From positions 1-45,114 of the IMG/VR virus record IMGVR_UViG_3300005096_000108: a stretch of 45,114 nt of DNA. One strand, 5' to 3'. The notes beneath the pieces were generated by a model, which was given only the letters and a program-made list of their open reading frames with translations, did no database searches and had not been told where the DNA came from. The DNA is from a virus. Below are positions 1-9,981 of this stretch, piece after piece. Position numbers and translations under genes: made by a program. Position 1 is the stretch's first letter; every line of letters starts with the position of its first letter.

Positions 1-91
1 AAACACAGGTATTTTTATTTAAGGAACCATCATGGCCACCAGTGGAAGTGTAAGTTACTCACCTAATCGTGATGCACTTATCAAAGATTCT
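1..91. repeat. Terminal direct repeat, left copy (circular assembly join)
   Basis: Bases 1-91 are identical to 45024-45114. The repeat runs across the end of the 145-aa head gene and the start of the gp4-like gene, so both copies fall inside one continuous gene order. This is what a circularly permuted or circular genome gives when assembled. A true short terminal repeat is possible, but its position inside coding sequence makes an assembly overlap more likely. Confidence 0.95.
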
Positions 92-733
92 TATACTCTT
101 CTGGGTGAAATTGATGAGGATTCCACCCCTGACTCTTCGCAGATTAACCTGGCGAGCCGTTTTCTGAATAGCATGATCAAGGCCTGGATTGCCTATGGTC
201 TGCATGTCTGGAAAATAAAGTATCAGGACATTACTCTGGTAGCCTCAAAAGCAACCTACACCCTGGGTCATTCTGCGGCTGATATTACGATGGATCGCCC
301 TATTTCGATTACCGATGCGGTGATCCTGTCTTCAGGTAGCTCTATTCCTCTGATCTCATTATCCAGGGATGAATACTGGACACTTCCCGATCTCACACAG
401 GAAGGACGGCCTACACAATATTACTTCGACCCACAGACAACCAATAGTGTCATTCACTTTTGGCCCACCCCTTCTGCTGATTCCGCTACTAACGATTCTG
501 TCAAAATTGTCACCCAACTTCCAATGGAAGATATGAATGCTGCTGCAGATGATTTTGATTTCCCGCAGGAATGGATTGAACCGATCACTTACGGCTTGGC
601 AGTGCGTCTCGCACCCGGTATTGGTTTGGCGGTAACTGAACGTCAGCTTCTTGAGCGTGATGCTGAGAAAGCCTTAAATTTGGTATTAGACTGGGATAAT
701 GAGGAGGGAAGCATTCGCTTCCAGGCTGGATGA
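32..733 (+). CDS. P22 gp4-like head completion / tail accessory factor
   Basis: A 233-aa protein that probably forms the ring under the portal and connects head to tail. The call rests on general resemblance to P22 gp4-type tail accessory factors (an N-terminal stretch around IDEDSTPDSSQ, then helical NSMIKAWIAYGLHVW, then a beta-rich middle and ERDAEKAL near the end) and on order: head genes before it, the gp10-like gene after it. The start has a good ribosome site (AAGGA, 8 bases upstream). The stop overlaps the next ATG as ATGA, suggesting translational coupling. No enzymatic motif is visible. Confidence 0.8.
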   Translation: MATSGSVSYSPNRDALIKDSYTLLGEIDEDSTPDSSQINLASRFLNSMIKAWIAYGLHVWKIKYQDITLVASKATYTLGHSAADITMDRPISITDAVILSSGSSIPLISLSRDEYWTLPDLTQEGRPTQYYFDPQTTNSVIHFWPTPSADSATNDSVKIVTQLPMEDMNAAADDFDFPQEWIEPITYGLAVRLAPGIGLAVTERQLLERDAEKALNLVLDWDNEEGSIRFQAG

Positions 734-2556
734 GCAATACGGTTAAAATTCCCGTTGAACCTTCTCTCAATATCGAGAAGTTTTCAGGTGCGACTATTGT
801 CACAGCCTCGAGTATGAGCACGAATATTGTTTATGATCGCTTTCCTGAAAATATCTTGTACGCGACACAGCGTCCGTCAACCAATATCCTTGAATCTGCA
901 TCAGATGTAGGTGTTGGAGTAAATGGGCGTGGCATTCATTACTGGTCAACACAAAAAACACTCTATATCGTCAATAATGACACCGTTTACATCAGTTCCT
1001 ACGCTTCAGGAAATACATTATCAATTTCTTCCGGGATTGAACGATGTTATTTTGTTGAGAATGGCCTTTATCTCTGCCTGATCGATCCAGAGAATAACCA
1101 GGGTTGGGTGATTTCATCTGCTGGTAATATTCTTGAGATGACAGGTGCCGGGAATTGGGCGGCAGAGGTCGGGACACCTGCTTATGATTTTTCAGGCTTT
1201 CCTAAAGATCTAGGCAATTCTTTAGCGGATGGAATAGCCACCCTTGATGGTACAACCTATGTTCTGTCCGCGAATGCAGAAATAAGCGGTTCGGATATTG
1301 AGAATCTCCTTATTTGGGGGACATTGAATGTCATTACAGCCGAAAAAGAACCGGATGCCGGTATTTTTATTGGGAAGATAAATGACAATATTATTGTCAT
1401 GGGCACGAAGACACAGGAATTCTTCTGGGATGCTGCGAACCCTACAGGAAGTCCACTCAGTCCGGTAGATAATGTTTCCTATAATATTGGATGCAATGAT
1501 GGGAAATCAGTCTGGATAGAGAGTGATGTTATTTATTTTGTAGGGGCCAGCAATTCGGGCGAAATTGCCGTTTATAGGATCGCAGGGTTTAAGATTGAAA
1601 AAGTCAGTACACCTCCAGAAGATTCCTATTTTACCACAGCAAAAATGATCGATAATGTCGATATTATTGGATCTGGATTTTCCAGTGGTGGGAGAACATA
1701 CTATATTGTAACGCTATACCAAAAAAGTACCGTAATTTCCCCAAAAGACACGCTGGTTTATAATGCCAACAGCAATACCTGGACATTATGGGAACATGCT
1801 TATGCCAGCATCGATCAGTTTCCTCTGGTGGGGTGGACGATTTCAACCTCAACAGATACCGGTGTAAGTGGGAAGGGAATCTTTAGTAATGGGGATTATT
1901 TTAATATTATTGACGATTTTAATCCCCAGGACTCCACGAATGCGACCGTTTATGTCGAAGGATTGCTTGCAGTAACGGGCACGAATGATATTTCGTTTGA
2001 TAATGCCGGGAGCAAAATAACCTCTATTACGACTGATCTAAGCGGGTTCAGTGACGGCGATCAATTTGATGTAACCGGGGCAACCGATGCCGGAAATAAC
2101 ATATCCTACATTGTCTCCGGCGTCCCTACGGCTACATCAATCACTACTACTATTCCTCCAGCAGTCACGTTATCGCCAGATCTAAATGCCGTTACATTGA
2201 CGCGAGACGATTACTGGGATTCGGGCTACGCGTCAAATACAGGGGCAGCAGGTACTTTTATTCCTGTTCAGATACGAATGGGGCATCTTGACTTTGGAGC
2301 CAGAACAAATAAACGCGGAAATACGATCCGATATATTGGGGACAGAACATCAACCAGCCAGATAATGACGGTAAAATGGTCAAAAGAGAATCATGACTCA
2401 TTCAATTCTGGTCGAACAATCGATCTATCGAATCCGAAAGCTAAGATTTCCCGAATTGGATCGTTTACCTCACTTACGATGGAATTAAGTGGTTCATTTT
2501 CAGAGCAAATTAGAATCCAGGGCCTTGAATTCAACTATTCGCAGAGATCAAAATGA
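730..2556 (+). CDS. P22 gp10-like packaged-DNA stabilisation protein (tail hub)
   Basis: A 608-aa, beta-rich protein of the size and position of podoviral gp10, which plugs the tail tube beneath the gp4 ring and keeps DNA inside the head. Repeated short beta strands with Gly/Asn/Asp turns run from about residue 60 to 420, compatible with the propeller-like fold of this family. A C-terminal region from about 430 contains an Ig-like stretch (TNDISFDNAGSKITSI). It overlaps the gp4-like gene and the following gene by ATGA junctions, so these tail genes are tightly coupled. The family call is by resemblance and synteny. Confidence 0.75.
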   Translation: MSNTVKIPVEPSLNIEKFSGATIVTASSMSTNIVYDRFPENILYATQRPSTNILESASDVGVGVNGRGIHYWSTQKTLYIVNNDTVYISSYASGNTLSISSGIERCYFVENGLYLCLIDPENNQGWVISSAGNILEMTGAGNWAAEVGTPAYDFSGFPKDLGNSLADGIATLDGTTYVLSANAEISGSDIENLLIWGTLNVITAEKEPDAGIFIGKINDNIIVMGTKTQEFFWDAANPTGSPLSPVDNVSYNIGCNDGKSVWIESDVIYFVGASNSGEIAVYRIAGFKIEKVSTPPEDSYFTTAKMIDNVDIIGSGFSSGGRTYYIVTLYQKSTVISPKDTLVYNANSNTWTLWEHAYASIDQFPLVGWTISTSTDTGVSGKGIFSNGDYFNIIDDFNPQDSTNATVYVEGLLAVTGTNDISFDNAGSKITSITTDLSGFSDGDQFDVTGATDAGNNISYIVSGVPTATSITTTIPPAVTLSPDLNAVTLTRDDYWDSGYASNTGAAGTFIPVQIRMGHLDFGARTNKRGNTIRYIGDRTSTSQIMTVKWSKENHDSFNSGRTIDLSNPKAKISRIGSFTSLTMELSGSFSEQIRIQGLEFNYSQRSK

Positions 2557-2801
2557 TTTCACCTCCTCCGTCAAAAGTTGATTTAATCAAAGACGATCCG
2601 AAGGCCAATTATATCTGGACAAAATGGTTTATACTATTATTCAATAAGATAAGGAAATTCTTCTCAAACAGCACCTTTACCGTTGAAAATATGACAACGG
2701 CTGAACGAGATGCCATGACAGCGCATAACGGAATGATTATATACAATACAACAACGTCTGTTTTTAATTTTTACGAAGCTGGAGCCTGGGTACTTAAATG
2801 A
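2553..2801 (+). CDS. Small tail protein, fibre-linker type
   Basis: An 82-aa protein coupled by ATGA overlaps to both neighbours. The C-terminal half carries a TTAERDAM...GMIIYNTTT...FY..GAW pattern commonly seen at the ends of phage tail fibre and needle-associated proteins. It sits where P22 has its tail needle gene. A role in attaching the next protein (281 aa) is inferred from order only. Confidence 0.6.
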   Translation: MISPPPSKVDLIKDDPKANYIWTKWFILLFNKIRKFFSNSTFTVENMTTAERDAMTAHNGMIIYNTTTSVFNFYEAGAWVLK

Positions 2802-3643
2802 GCAATATACGCCAAAGAGCTATAAAAGCAGCGCAACTAACGCAGGCTGAGGTAGACGCTAATGACAAGATTCAGGTCTCTGGTCACGTTGCAAGTTATA
2901 CGCTAACGAAAAGTGACAATCAGGATACGCAGGAATTTAACGGAGCATCATTGGTTGCAACTCTACCTTCTGTCGCAACCATAACGAACACTTCAACTGG
3001 TTCTGAGACCGGTGAATTCACTACCACAATTAAAAATATACACTCTACTGCTCTAACTATCACCCCGAACGGCTTAGATAAGATAGATGGTGTCAATTCC
3101 TCTACTACTTTATCACCAAATCAGAGTATCACTTTACAGACAAATAATGCTACTGATGGATGGAATATCTTATCTAAGACTAATTTATTGAATAGTACCA
3201 AGCTCACCGCCCCCGCATCCTCAATCTCAATCGGATCACTCTCTTTTGCGGCAGATAAAGCAATAGAGGTTACAGCGCTTATTACAACGGTAACCGCCTC
3301 ACCAAATGTATATCTAATGATTAACGGGGACACTATATCAACAAATTATTATTCCTCACACTTTACTGACAATGGCGCTCCTGTTGCCGGTAATAACCCT
3401 GGAATATATGCTGTTGTTTTAGGACAGAGGATGTCACTTAATATGACTATTGTGCCTGATGCAACAAATAACCAAACACATATAATCACACAGATAACTT
3501 ATTTTACAAGTACAAACACAAACTCAGTTATCCATAATGCAGTCTATACAGCAAGCGGAACGGTGGCCTCTATTGGATTACGTGAAGGAACAGGGGCAAA
3601 TTATCTTGGAATCGGAACTATGTTAAGTGTGAAAGCAAAATGA
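2798..3643 (+). CDS. Tail fibre or tail-needle-knob candidate
   Basis: A 281-aa protein rich in Thr, Ser and Asn with no catalytic motif. Residues 1-30 are helical; residues 35-130 form a short-strand region (SYTLTKSDNQDTQEFNG...); from about 135 onward there is a beta-rich domain like the jelly-roll knobs that end needles or fibres. It follows the gp10-like gene, the position of the needle gene in P22-like phages. ATGA overlaps on both sides place it in the same translational chain. The exact role, needle tip or fibre, cannot be read from sequence. Confidence 0.55.
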   Translation: MSNIRQRAIKAAQLTQAEVDANDKIQVSGHVASYTLTKSDNQDTQEFNGASLVATLPSVATITNTSTGSETGEFTTTIKNIHSTALTITPNGLDKIDGVNSSTTLSPNQSITLQTNNATDGWNILSKTNLLNSTKLTAPASSISIGSLSFAADKAIEVTALITTVTASPNVYLMINGDTISTNYYSSHFTDNGAPVAGNNPGIYAVVLGQRMSLNMTIVPDATNNQTHIITQITYFTSTNTNSVIHNAVYTASGTVASIGLREGTGANYLGIGTMLSVKAK

Positions 3644-3741
3644 TAACTTTAAATTGGTTAATTAAAAAAGATATTGCACTCAATGAGTTCTTTGGCGGAA
3701 ACAATCAGCTCCCGCCTAGGTCGGCATATTATGAGAGATAA
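3640..3741 (+). CDS. Tiny coupled ORF in tail operon
   Basis: A 33-aa reading frame that starts inside the stop of the fibre candidate (ATGA). It contains IALNEFFGGNNQLPPRSAYY, which recalls the N-terminus of a small protein family found between tail and ejection genes of podoviruses. Its end overlaps the next tiny frame by 11 bases. Together they may represent that family split in two. No function is known to me. Confidence 0.5.
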   Translation: MITLNWLIKKDIALNEFFGGNNQLPPRSAYYER

Positions 3742-3850
3742 CTGTTTTGTATGTCGTCTCTTTTGCAGGGTGATTCTATTACCGCTTGGGATTTTAATTA
3801 ATCACGATTACAAGCATTGTCGTGATTCGATTCAGAAAAGATATAAATGA
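3731..3850 (+). CDS. Tiny Cys-rich membrane-type ORF in tail operon
   Basis: A 39-aa frame with three cysteines in CFVCRLFC followed by a hydrophobic stretch (RVILLPLGILI) and a polar tail. It begins within the previous tiny frame and ends in an ATGA overlap with the acetyltransferase-like gene, so coupling supports it. It is the probable second half of the small protein started at 3640. A point change joining the two frames would test this. Confidence 0.5.
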   Translation: MRDNCFVCRLFCRVILLPLGILINHDYKHCRDSIQKRYK

Positions 3851-4305
3851 AATATTCAGTTGAAAAATATCCTGAAATAATGGAGGAGTTAATTATTCTT
3901 CTGCCAGAGCTCTATGTAGAGGTTGATACTTATCCTGAAAAGCCGAAACCGAATTTTAATCATGATCATTTTTTAATGCTGGATTCGACCGATGAGCTAT
4001 TTGTTATCACGGCAAGAGAAGAAGGTAAACTAGTAGGAATCCATTGTACCTATATTACAGCGGATATTTATTACAAACATATCAATACGGCCTTTGTACT
4101 TTTTTACTTCCTGAAAAAAGAGAATAGAGGTGGCGGGAACGGAACTAAAATGTTTAGTTACGCCGAAAAAGTAATGAGATTAACGGATGCAGAACGTCTT
4201 TTTATCAGCCGGAAGATTTACATTGATAATGAGAAGATGTTCGATAAATTAGGATATTCTCATATCGAAAATAATTACACTAAATTTATTGGTAACGGGC
4301 AATGA
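3847..4305 (+). CDS. GNAT-like acetyltransferase fold protein of tail/ejection cluster
   Basis: A 152-aa protein with the layout of a GNAT N-acetyltransferase: a central beta strand region (ELFVITAREEGKLVGIH), then KKENRGGGNGTKMFSYAEK, which fits the acetyl-CoA pyrophosphate loop (R/Q-x-x-G-x-G/A) followed by its helix. The C-terminal DNEKMFDKLGYS resembles the GNAT end motif. GNAT-like proteins at this position are seen in other podoviruses, before the ejection proteins, and their substrate is unknown. ATGA overlaps link it to both neighbours. Confidence 0.65.
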   Translation: MKYSVEKYPEIMEELIILLPELYVEVDTYPEKPKPNFNHDHFLMLDSTDELFVITAREEGKLVGIHCTYITADIYYKHINTAFVLFYFLKKENRGGGNGTKMFSYAEKVMRLTDAERLFISRKIYIDNEKMFDKLGYSHIENNYTKFIGNGQ

Positions 4306-5150
4306 AATTTCTATCATTTTTTAAGAATATTGTTGACGGATCAGCTTTCAGGTTTAATTGGACTGCTGCTGCAATTGTTGCTGGATCGGTAATATCTGGG
4401 AAAATGGGTGCGGACGCATCAAAATCAGCCGCCGATTCAAATAAAGCTGGTATTGATGCTGGCATTTCTGAAAGAAAACGTCAATTTGATATTACCCAGC
4501 AGCAACAGGAACCATTTAGGGCAGCGGGCCTTCGTGGTTTGAGTAAATATGAGCAGATGGCCAATCAGCAGGATACCGGAAATCTTCCTCCTGCGTTTTC
4601 GTTTAATTCAGCTGACTTCAATAAATATAAAGATCCAGGCTATGAATTTGCGCGTTCCGATCAGCTTCGCTCCCTTGATCGCGTTATGGCCAGAAAGGGT
4701 GAGCTTGGAGGTGGAACACGATACCGTGGCTTGATGGAGCTTGGACAGAACTTGGCATCAAGGGAGTTTGGCGCTGCGCGAGGTCGAGCAATACAAGATT
4801 ATCAATCAAACGTAAATCGTGAGGCAACCCAATATCAGAGAAGTTATGTCGACCCCATGAACCGATATGCTTCCCTTGCAAACGTTGGTCAAACTGCAAC
4901 GTCTAACCTGGCAACGGGTCGTAATTCAATGGCAGCCGATGTAAGTAACGCTTATGGTGATATTGGTAGGACTAATGCAGCATCAAAATTAGGCCAGTAT
5001 GGGGCTTATATGGGCGCTGTACAGACTGGATTGCAAGCTTATGGGATGTTTGGTGGCGGCTCATCTGGTGGAAGCCCTACTTCATACTACAATAACGCAT
5101 CAAATCCGAATGTTGCCGGTGATGCTTATGCTCCTGCCTACGGAGGTTAA
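4302..5150 (+). CDS. DNA ejection protein, P22 gp7-like by position
   Basis: A 282-aa protein. Residues 20-35 are a hydrophobic Ala/Gly stretch (WTAAAIVAGSVISG), then a long Gln/Arg/Ala-rich helical region, then a Gly/Ser/Asn/Tyr-rich C-terminal tail (MFGGGSSGGSP). Such Ala-rich, low-complexity proteins with an N-terminal membrane-active helix are typical of podoviral ejection proteins that leave the head with the DNA and cross the host envelope. Position immediately before two larger proteins fits the gp7-gp20-gp16 order. Sequence identity to gp7 cannot be asserted. Confidence 0.65.
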   Translation: MKFLSFFKNIVDGSAFRFNWTAAAIVAGSVISGKMGADASKSAADSNKAGIDAGISERKRQFDITQQQQEPFRAAGLRGLSKYEQMANQQDTGNLPPAFSFNSADFNKYKDPGYEFARSDQLRSLDRVMARKGELGGGTRYRGLMELGQNLASREFGAARGRAIQDYQSNVNREATQYQRSYVDPMNRYASLANVGQTATSNLATGRNSMAADVSNAYGDIGRTNAASKLGQYGAYMGAVQTGLQAYGMFGGGSSGGSPTSYYNNASNPNVAGDAYAPAYGG

Positions 5151-5153
5151 AAA

Positions 5154-6596
5154 ATGGCTTTAAATGACATGATTGCAAATTTTGGATATCAAGCTACTAC
5201 CGCACCATTAAAAGGGTATGTTGCTGGCGTTGATTTTTCAAACAAACAAAAAGCGAATGAGCAGGTGCTCTCACTTGGAGAGATGAGAAATCAATCATCT
5301 CAAATTAAGTTAAATGAACTTAAAAGGACGACTCAGCCAGACTATCTTGCGGCACAAGCAGAATCAAAAGCCAAGAAAGAAAAGGGTGTTCTCAATCTCC
5401 AGTCCGCACAGACTGAAAAAATAAATGCGGAACTTGGTAAGATTAAAACGCAAGTTGAGGCCGATCAGGCGAAACAATATACTGATGAAGCCTATAATGT
5501 CCTGAGTTCGGCAGCCGACCCAAATCAGGCTGCAAAAGCAGGCCTTACGCCGGGAGCCTTTATGCGTTCTCAACTTGAGGCACACAAACAGGATTTGCTC
5601 GATAAAGGAAATGATTCTCAGGATAAGGCGCTCAATACGATATTGTCCTTGCCTGATGGACAACTTTATAAGCATGGAACAGCAATGTTATCCGTTTTGC
5701 CAGAAATGCGGTCAAAACTGGATAAACTTGAATTACAAAAGACGCCCACAAAAATAGGGGGGAGCCTTACTATTCTTGATGAAAAAGGCAATCCTGTAGG
5801 TGGTGGTGTGCGCATAAATGGTGAGGCTATGGTCGATGATCCTTCTGTTCCTGGTGGATTGCGACCACTAAAGCCGGGAGAAAGCGCACAGGAAACAAAA
5901 CTAACGGGTGACATCTCTTTAATGCAAAAACCTTTTGTAAAAGCCAGCGCAAAGATAACAGAGGATATGGCAAAACAGGTTAATGCTGAATATATAAATT
6001 CAGAGAAATTTGCTCCAGTTATTGATCGGTTAGCAACCACTGTACTCTCTCCTGATTTTAAGTCAGGGAAGTTTCAGGCGCTTATTCAGAAACCTTTTCA
6101 GGAATGGGCAAGTTCTACGCTTGGATCACCTATTGAAGGTGTTGGGCGTAACCTAAATATGGTTGATGGTTTACTTAAGCTCCTGGCTTTGAGATATTCA
6201 ACATATCAACCAGGCAGTAGCAGCGACAAGGATGCAGCTATGTTGATCGCAACGATTGGTGGAATCAGCGATCCAACTGTTCGCCTGCAATCTACCGTTC
6301 AAGCTCTTCGTGAGGATAGTTTTAGGACGAAAGAGAAGAAATTCCAGATGGATAATTGGCTGAAGTCACATAAAGGCGATCTAAATGGCTTTGCTAAAGA
6401 ATGGGATAATTACAATAAGGAAAACCCTCGAATTCATGTCTTGAAAGTTAAACAACCTGATGGCGGAACAGAGACAAAGTTGAATTATTTTACTGATTAT
6501 GAAGAAAAAGCAGCGCAGCAGTATGGTCGTGGAACGCCCGATTATGATGCTGCAATGAAATTATGGAAGGATGAAAAGTTTTGGCGCAATCAATGA
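5154..6596 (+). CDS. DNA ejection / internal virion protein, gp20-like by position
   Basis: A 480-aa protein with strong ribosome site GGAGG six bases before the ATG. The first 150 residues are strongly helical and rich in Gln, Ala, Glu and Lys, likely coiled coil. The middle (about 200-270) is Gly/Pro-rich, and the C-terminal half is globular with aromatic residues. Size and order match the second of the three ejection proteins of P22-like phages. No catalytic motif is seen. Confidence 0.6.
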   Translation: MALNDMIANFGYQATTAPLKGYVAGVDFSNKQKANEQVLSLGEMRNQSSQIKLNELKRTTQPDYLAAQAESKAKKEKGVLNLQSAQTEKINAELGKIKTQVEADQAKQYTDEAYNVLSSAADPNQAAKAGLTPGAFMRSQLEAHKQDLLDKGNDSQDKALNTILSLPDGQLYKHGTAMLSVLPEMRSKLDKLELQKTPTKIGGSLTILDEKGNPVGGGVRINGEAMVDDPSVPGGLRPLKPGESAQETKLTGDISLMQKPFVKASAKITEDMAKQVNAEYINSEKFAPVIDRLATTVLSPDFKSGKFQALIQKPFQEWASSTLGSPIEGVGRNLNMVDGLLKLLALRYSTYQPGSSSDKDAAMLIATIGGISDPTVRLQSTVQALREDSFRTKEKKFQMDNWLKSHKGDLNGFAKEWDNYNKENPRIHVLKVKQPDGGTETKLNYFTDYEEKAAQQYGRGTPDYDAAMKLWKDEKFWRNQ

Positions 6597-9535
6597 CTTC
6601 TATTGAGGATTTTGCAAGAAACCAGGGATTAACAATCTCAGGTGACGCTACCGCTACGCCAAAAGAGTTTAAATCCCCAGAAGATTTCGCTAAAAGCCAA
6701 GGGATCATAGTTCAATCTAAAGATGCTCCCATGAAGGAAGGAGATATCTCATCTTCTGTCAAGTCCTTTGCTGGCGATACCGGTAAAGATGTTGCCGAAT
6801 TGCGCAGAACCATTGTAGAAGTTCCCGCGCAGATGGCTGTAGGCATCGCAACACAACTTGCCAAAGGTGCCACTGCCCTTGGTGGAGGGATTAAGTCATT
6901 CATTGCTAGCGGTATAAATGACGTTCTAGATCTAGCCGGACAAGGAAGACCAGTTCCAGAGCAGAACATTATCAGTATTGAAAATGATATGAATTACTTT
7001 AATTCCTGGCCAAAAAAGGCGCAGGAAGCAATCACTGCTTTCAATAGTTTCGAAGACAAGATAACCGGGGTTAAAACGACAGGTAAATTTACAAAAATAT
7101 TGAATGATGCCGTTCAATATGTCGCAGAACCTTATATGGCAGGTAAAGAAACGCTCGGCAGTAGTGGAATCGCCTTAGGTAAAGGTCTTGGTTTGTCTCC
7201 AGAAGGTTCCGCATTAATTGCTACTGCTGGGTATGTTGGTCCAGATGCACTGATGACACTATTTGGGTTTAAACCATCTGTTACGGCAGCAAAATACATA
7301 AAAAATACAGCAGGAACACTATCTGATGTGCCTGGTGCAATTATTGGCGTGAAAGGTAGCCTTAAGGATAGAGCTATCCGTGCAAGTGATCAGAAGCAAG
7401 GGGAAATATGGGCGAAGCAGATATCTGAAAACATGGATGCCATTGATACCATTAAAAAGGCCCAGGAAATGAGTCGAACTATTCCTGGGTTTAAGCAATC
7501 CCTTGGTGATGTTATTGGGGGAAAAGTTCATGGAGAGCAGATTGCTTTGGCTAGAAATAATCCTCAGTTTATAGAGCAATATAATAAACAGCAGATTGCA
7601 AATAAAGAAGCGTTAAAAGTTTATGGTGAGAAACTGTTTGGAAATAATATTGATAAGCCGTACCGTAATTTGGTTGAGAGATCTAACGGAACGATTGGAA
7701 GTATTGTAGAAAACATTAACAAACAGATTGATGCTGAAACAAAAAGATCACTCAAATTACAGCATGAGATAGATATAAATGGCACTAACACGCTGGTTCG
7801 TGGCCAGGCCATACAGGAGTATTCATTCTCTCTATACAAATTAAAGAAGGCCAGAGCTGAGACTCTGTTTGGTATGTTTGATAATGTTGACGTTAATATG
7901 AATCAGGCTATGTCAGTTGTAGGTGACATGATTAAAAATAAGACCATGTGGGAAAATAACGCTTTTCCTCTGGCTGTTGAGAAATTGGATTCTATTTTCT
8001 CAGGTCAACTTAAGGAAAGACAGGCTCAGCTTGATAGCCTTAATAATCAGTTAGCGCAGGTCAAAGACTCGCTTGAATTTAAGATGGGTGGTGGGCAAGA
8101 CAAGATCGCCAGCGTGGTGCAGGAAATTGATAAGGTACAAAACACACCTATTAATGTAACTATTCCGCTCCATGAAATAAAGAAAATGTATACCGAGATA
8201 AACAGTAATATTACGCGGGAAGGAATCTCAGCTAATGCCGCAAATGAGGCAGGAAGACAGAAAGCACGTCTTGGCTATCTTTCTGAACTGCGAAAATCTA
8301 TTGATAATGGACTAGATAATGCAGAAGGAACTATCGGCCAGAATGTCGATCTATACAGGGAAGCAAAGACGCGGTGGAAAACAGATGTAGCAGAACCATT
8401 CCAGGAAGGGATCGTTGGAGATGTTATATCGCGCGGTCCTGATAAGAAATTCATATCAGCAGGTGATTATGTTGTTAAGCGTGTTTTTGAAGGTGTAAAT
8501 ACTAAAAAGGCGGGAGTAAAGCGCTCACCTCTCGATGACTGGGCCGCTTTTCTTGATGTTGCAAAGATGACGCCTAATATTTACGGCCCTATGCGAGATT
8601 CAATTATTCAATTATGGGGTCAGAAAGTCATTAAAAACGGGCTTGTAGATGAGAAAGCTAACGTTATTTTTATGAGAGAGCATAAATCTAAACTTGATTT
8701 TGTTCCAGATATACAGAAAGCGTTAAATGATGTTGAGAATAGGTTTATGACGCACCAGGAAACGCTGGCAAGGCTTGATAGCCGAAGGAAATCAGTAGAA
8801 GACTCAGGCCTATATAAATTGATTGCAACAGGTAGCGTTGATACGCTTTTTAAGATGCTTAAAGATGGGAAAAAGGCTGAAAGCCTAATGAATCAGTCTG
8901 TTAGTATCGGTATTAGTAAAGATTCTTTTAAACGGATAGCAAAAAGTGTCGCCTATGCAAAATCATTAAATCCTGAGACGAAGTTTTTAGATGGATCGAA
9001 ATTGATCAAGAATTTAACAGACTCCCCAGGAATGAGGGCGATAGTAGGTAATGACATTAATGATATGCGCGACCTAGCTAGCGCGGCAAAATCAAGCGAT
9101 TATATTTTTACAAATACTGCAAAGCCGGAGGCTGAGGGATTATTTGCTAGATTTGCAGAATGGTCTGGCCGTGACGCCAATCAAATAACAACAAATTTAC
9201 GTCATTTAGGGCAGCGTGTTGTTGGTCCTGGGTTTGTTCTGCAAGATTTAGTTCTTAGCACTATTGCGACCTATAATAAAGCTCAGGTGAATGAGATTGT
9301 TGCTAGGTCAATGCTAGATCCAGATCTAGCAAAACTGACAAAACGGGTATTTGAACTTCAAAGGGCAAAAACAGTAAGCGCAAATGAAGTCCTCCGGAAT
9401 GCGCAGCTTAACCTGATGAAAGGTATAGAAAAAAGAGGTATGTTATATTCGTTATCCCAAGATGCTAGTAAATTAGCAGACACCAATCGTTTAGGCGGCG
9501 TAGTGATGTCGTCACAGCTACAGGAGAAACAGTAA
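6593..9535 (+). CDS. Large DNA ejection / internal virion protein, gp16-like by position
   Basis: A 980-aa protein, the largest encoded here. The N-terminus has two tandem copies of a short motif, SIEDFARNQGLTISG and SPEDFAKSQGIIVQS, about 24 residues apart. An amphipathic Ala/Gly region follows at about 70-110 and could insert in a membrane, then long helical segments up to the C-terminus. I chose the ATG at 6593, which overlaps the previous stop as ATGA; a TTG at 6581 would add four residues. The order points to the gp16 role in DNA passage through the periplasm and inner membrane. No lytic transglycosylase motif is evident. Confidence 0.6.
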   Translation: MTSIEDFARNQGLTISGDATATPKEFKSPEDFAKSQGIIVQSKDAPMKEGDISSSVKSFAGDTGKDVAELRRTIVEVPAQMAVGIATQLAKGATALGGGIKSFIASGINDVLDLAGQGRPVPEQNIISIENDMNYFNSWPKKAQEAITAFNSFEDKITGVKTTGKFTKILNDAVQYVAEPYMAGKETLGSSGIALGKGLGLSPEGSALIATAGYVGPDALMTLFGFKPSVTAAKYIKNTAGTLSDVPGAIIGVKGSLKDRAIRASDQKQGEIWAKQISENMDAIDTIKKAQEMSRTIPGFKQSLGDVIGGKVHGEQIALARNNPQFIEQYNKQQIANKEALKVYGEKLFGNNIDKPYRNLVERSNGTIGSIVENINKQIDAETKRSLKLQHEIDINGTNTLVRGQAIQEYSFSLYKLKKARAETLFGMFDNVDVNMNQAMSVVGDMIKNKTMWENNAFPLAVEKLDSIFSGQLKERQAQLDSLNNQLAQVKDSLEFKMGGGQDKIASVVQEIDKVQNTPINVTIPLHEIKKMYTEINSNITREGISANAANEAGRQKARLGYLSELRKSIDNGLDNAEGTIGQNVDLYREAKTRWKTDVAEPFQEGIVGDVISRGPDKKFISAGDYVVKRVFEGVNTKKAGVKRSPLDDWAAFLDVAKMTPNIYGPMRDSIIQLWGQKVIKNGLVDEKANVIFMREHKSKLDFVPDIQKALNDVENRFMTHQETLARLDSRRKSVEDSGLYKLIATGSVDTLFKMLKDGKKAESLMNQSVSIGISKDSFKRIAKSVAYAKSLNPETKFLDGSKLIKNLTDSPGMRAIVGNDINDMRDLASAAKSSDYIFTNTAKPEAEGLFARFAEWSGRDANQITTNLRHLGQRVVGPGFVLQDLVLSTIATYNKAQVNEIVARSMLDPDLAKLTKRVFELQRAKTVSANEVLRNAQLNLMKGIEKRGMLYSLSQDASKLADTNRLGGVVMSSQLQEKQ

Positions 9536-9981
9536 TGGGAAATGCAATCCTATGGTTACAATCGGCCATCAAAAAACATACAGACGGTCGCCCTCAGGAT
9601 GAGAGATGGCAGAGTATCAACGGTGCGGCGAGTGTTAGTAGGCCAATCGATATACCCGGTACGTGGGACACGCAAGTTTATGATGATGTAACGAACGTGC
9701 TGCAAAGCAAAGAGTTACCTGCCGGAGTCATCGCAGTGAAGGTGACATATTACAATATTGCTTCTGCTGTCGGTATAGCTATGGGGATCGCAATTGGCGC
9801 TGCTAATGCGTCAGCAGGTGAAGCTGCCATAGATGCCGGGACAACCCCTCAATTGCCACTCGGTAACTCAGACTCATGGGAGTTTGTAAGCTCAACGGCT
9901 ATTACTCGCGTTGATTTTAAAACGGTGATTGCTGAAACTGGGACAAGTAAATTTGTGCTCGAATGGAAGGTAGCGTCATGA
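9535..9981 (+). CDS. Structural protein upstream of receptor-binding block
   Basis: A 148-aa protein starting on the last base of the previous stop (TAATG). The N-terminus is helical (AILWLQSAIKKHTD), the rest is beta strands with small residues and a GAANASAGEAAID loop. It ends VLEWKVAS in an ATGA overlap with the LamG-like gene. The context suggests a virion adaptor or fibre subunit made together with the two following proteins. I do not recognise the family. Confidence 0.5.
   Translation: MGNAILWLQSAIKKHTDGRPQDERWQSINGAASVSRPIDIPGTWDTQVYDDVTNVLQSKELPAGVIAVKVTYYNIASAVGIAMGIAIGAANASAGEAAIDAGTTPQLPLGNSDSWEFVSSTAITRVDFKTVIAETGTSKFVLEWKVAS

Noticed and set aside
9963-9977. Upstream ATG for the LamG-like gene
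   Set aside because: It lies inside the previous gene without its own ribosome site; the ATGA overlap at 9978 fits the operon pattern.
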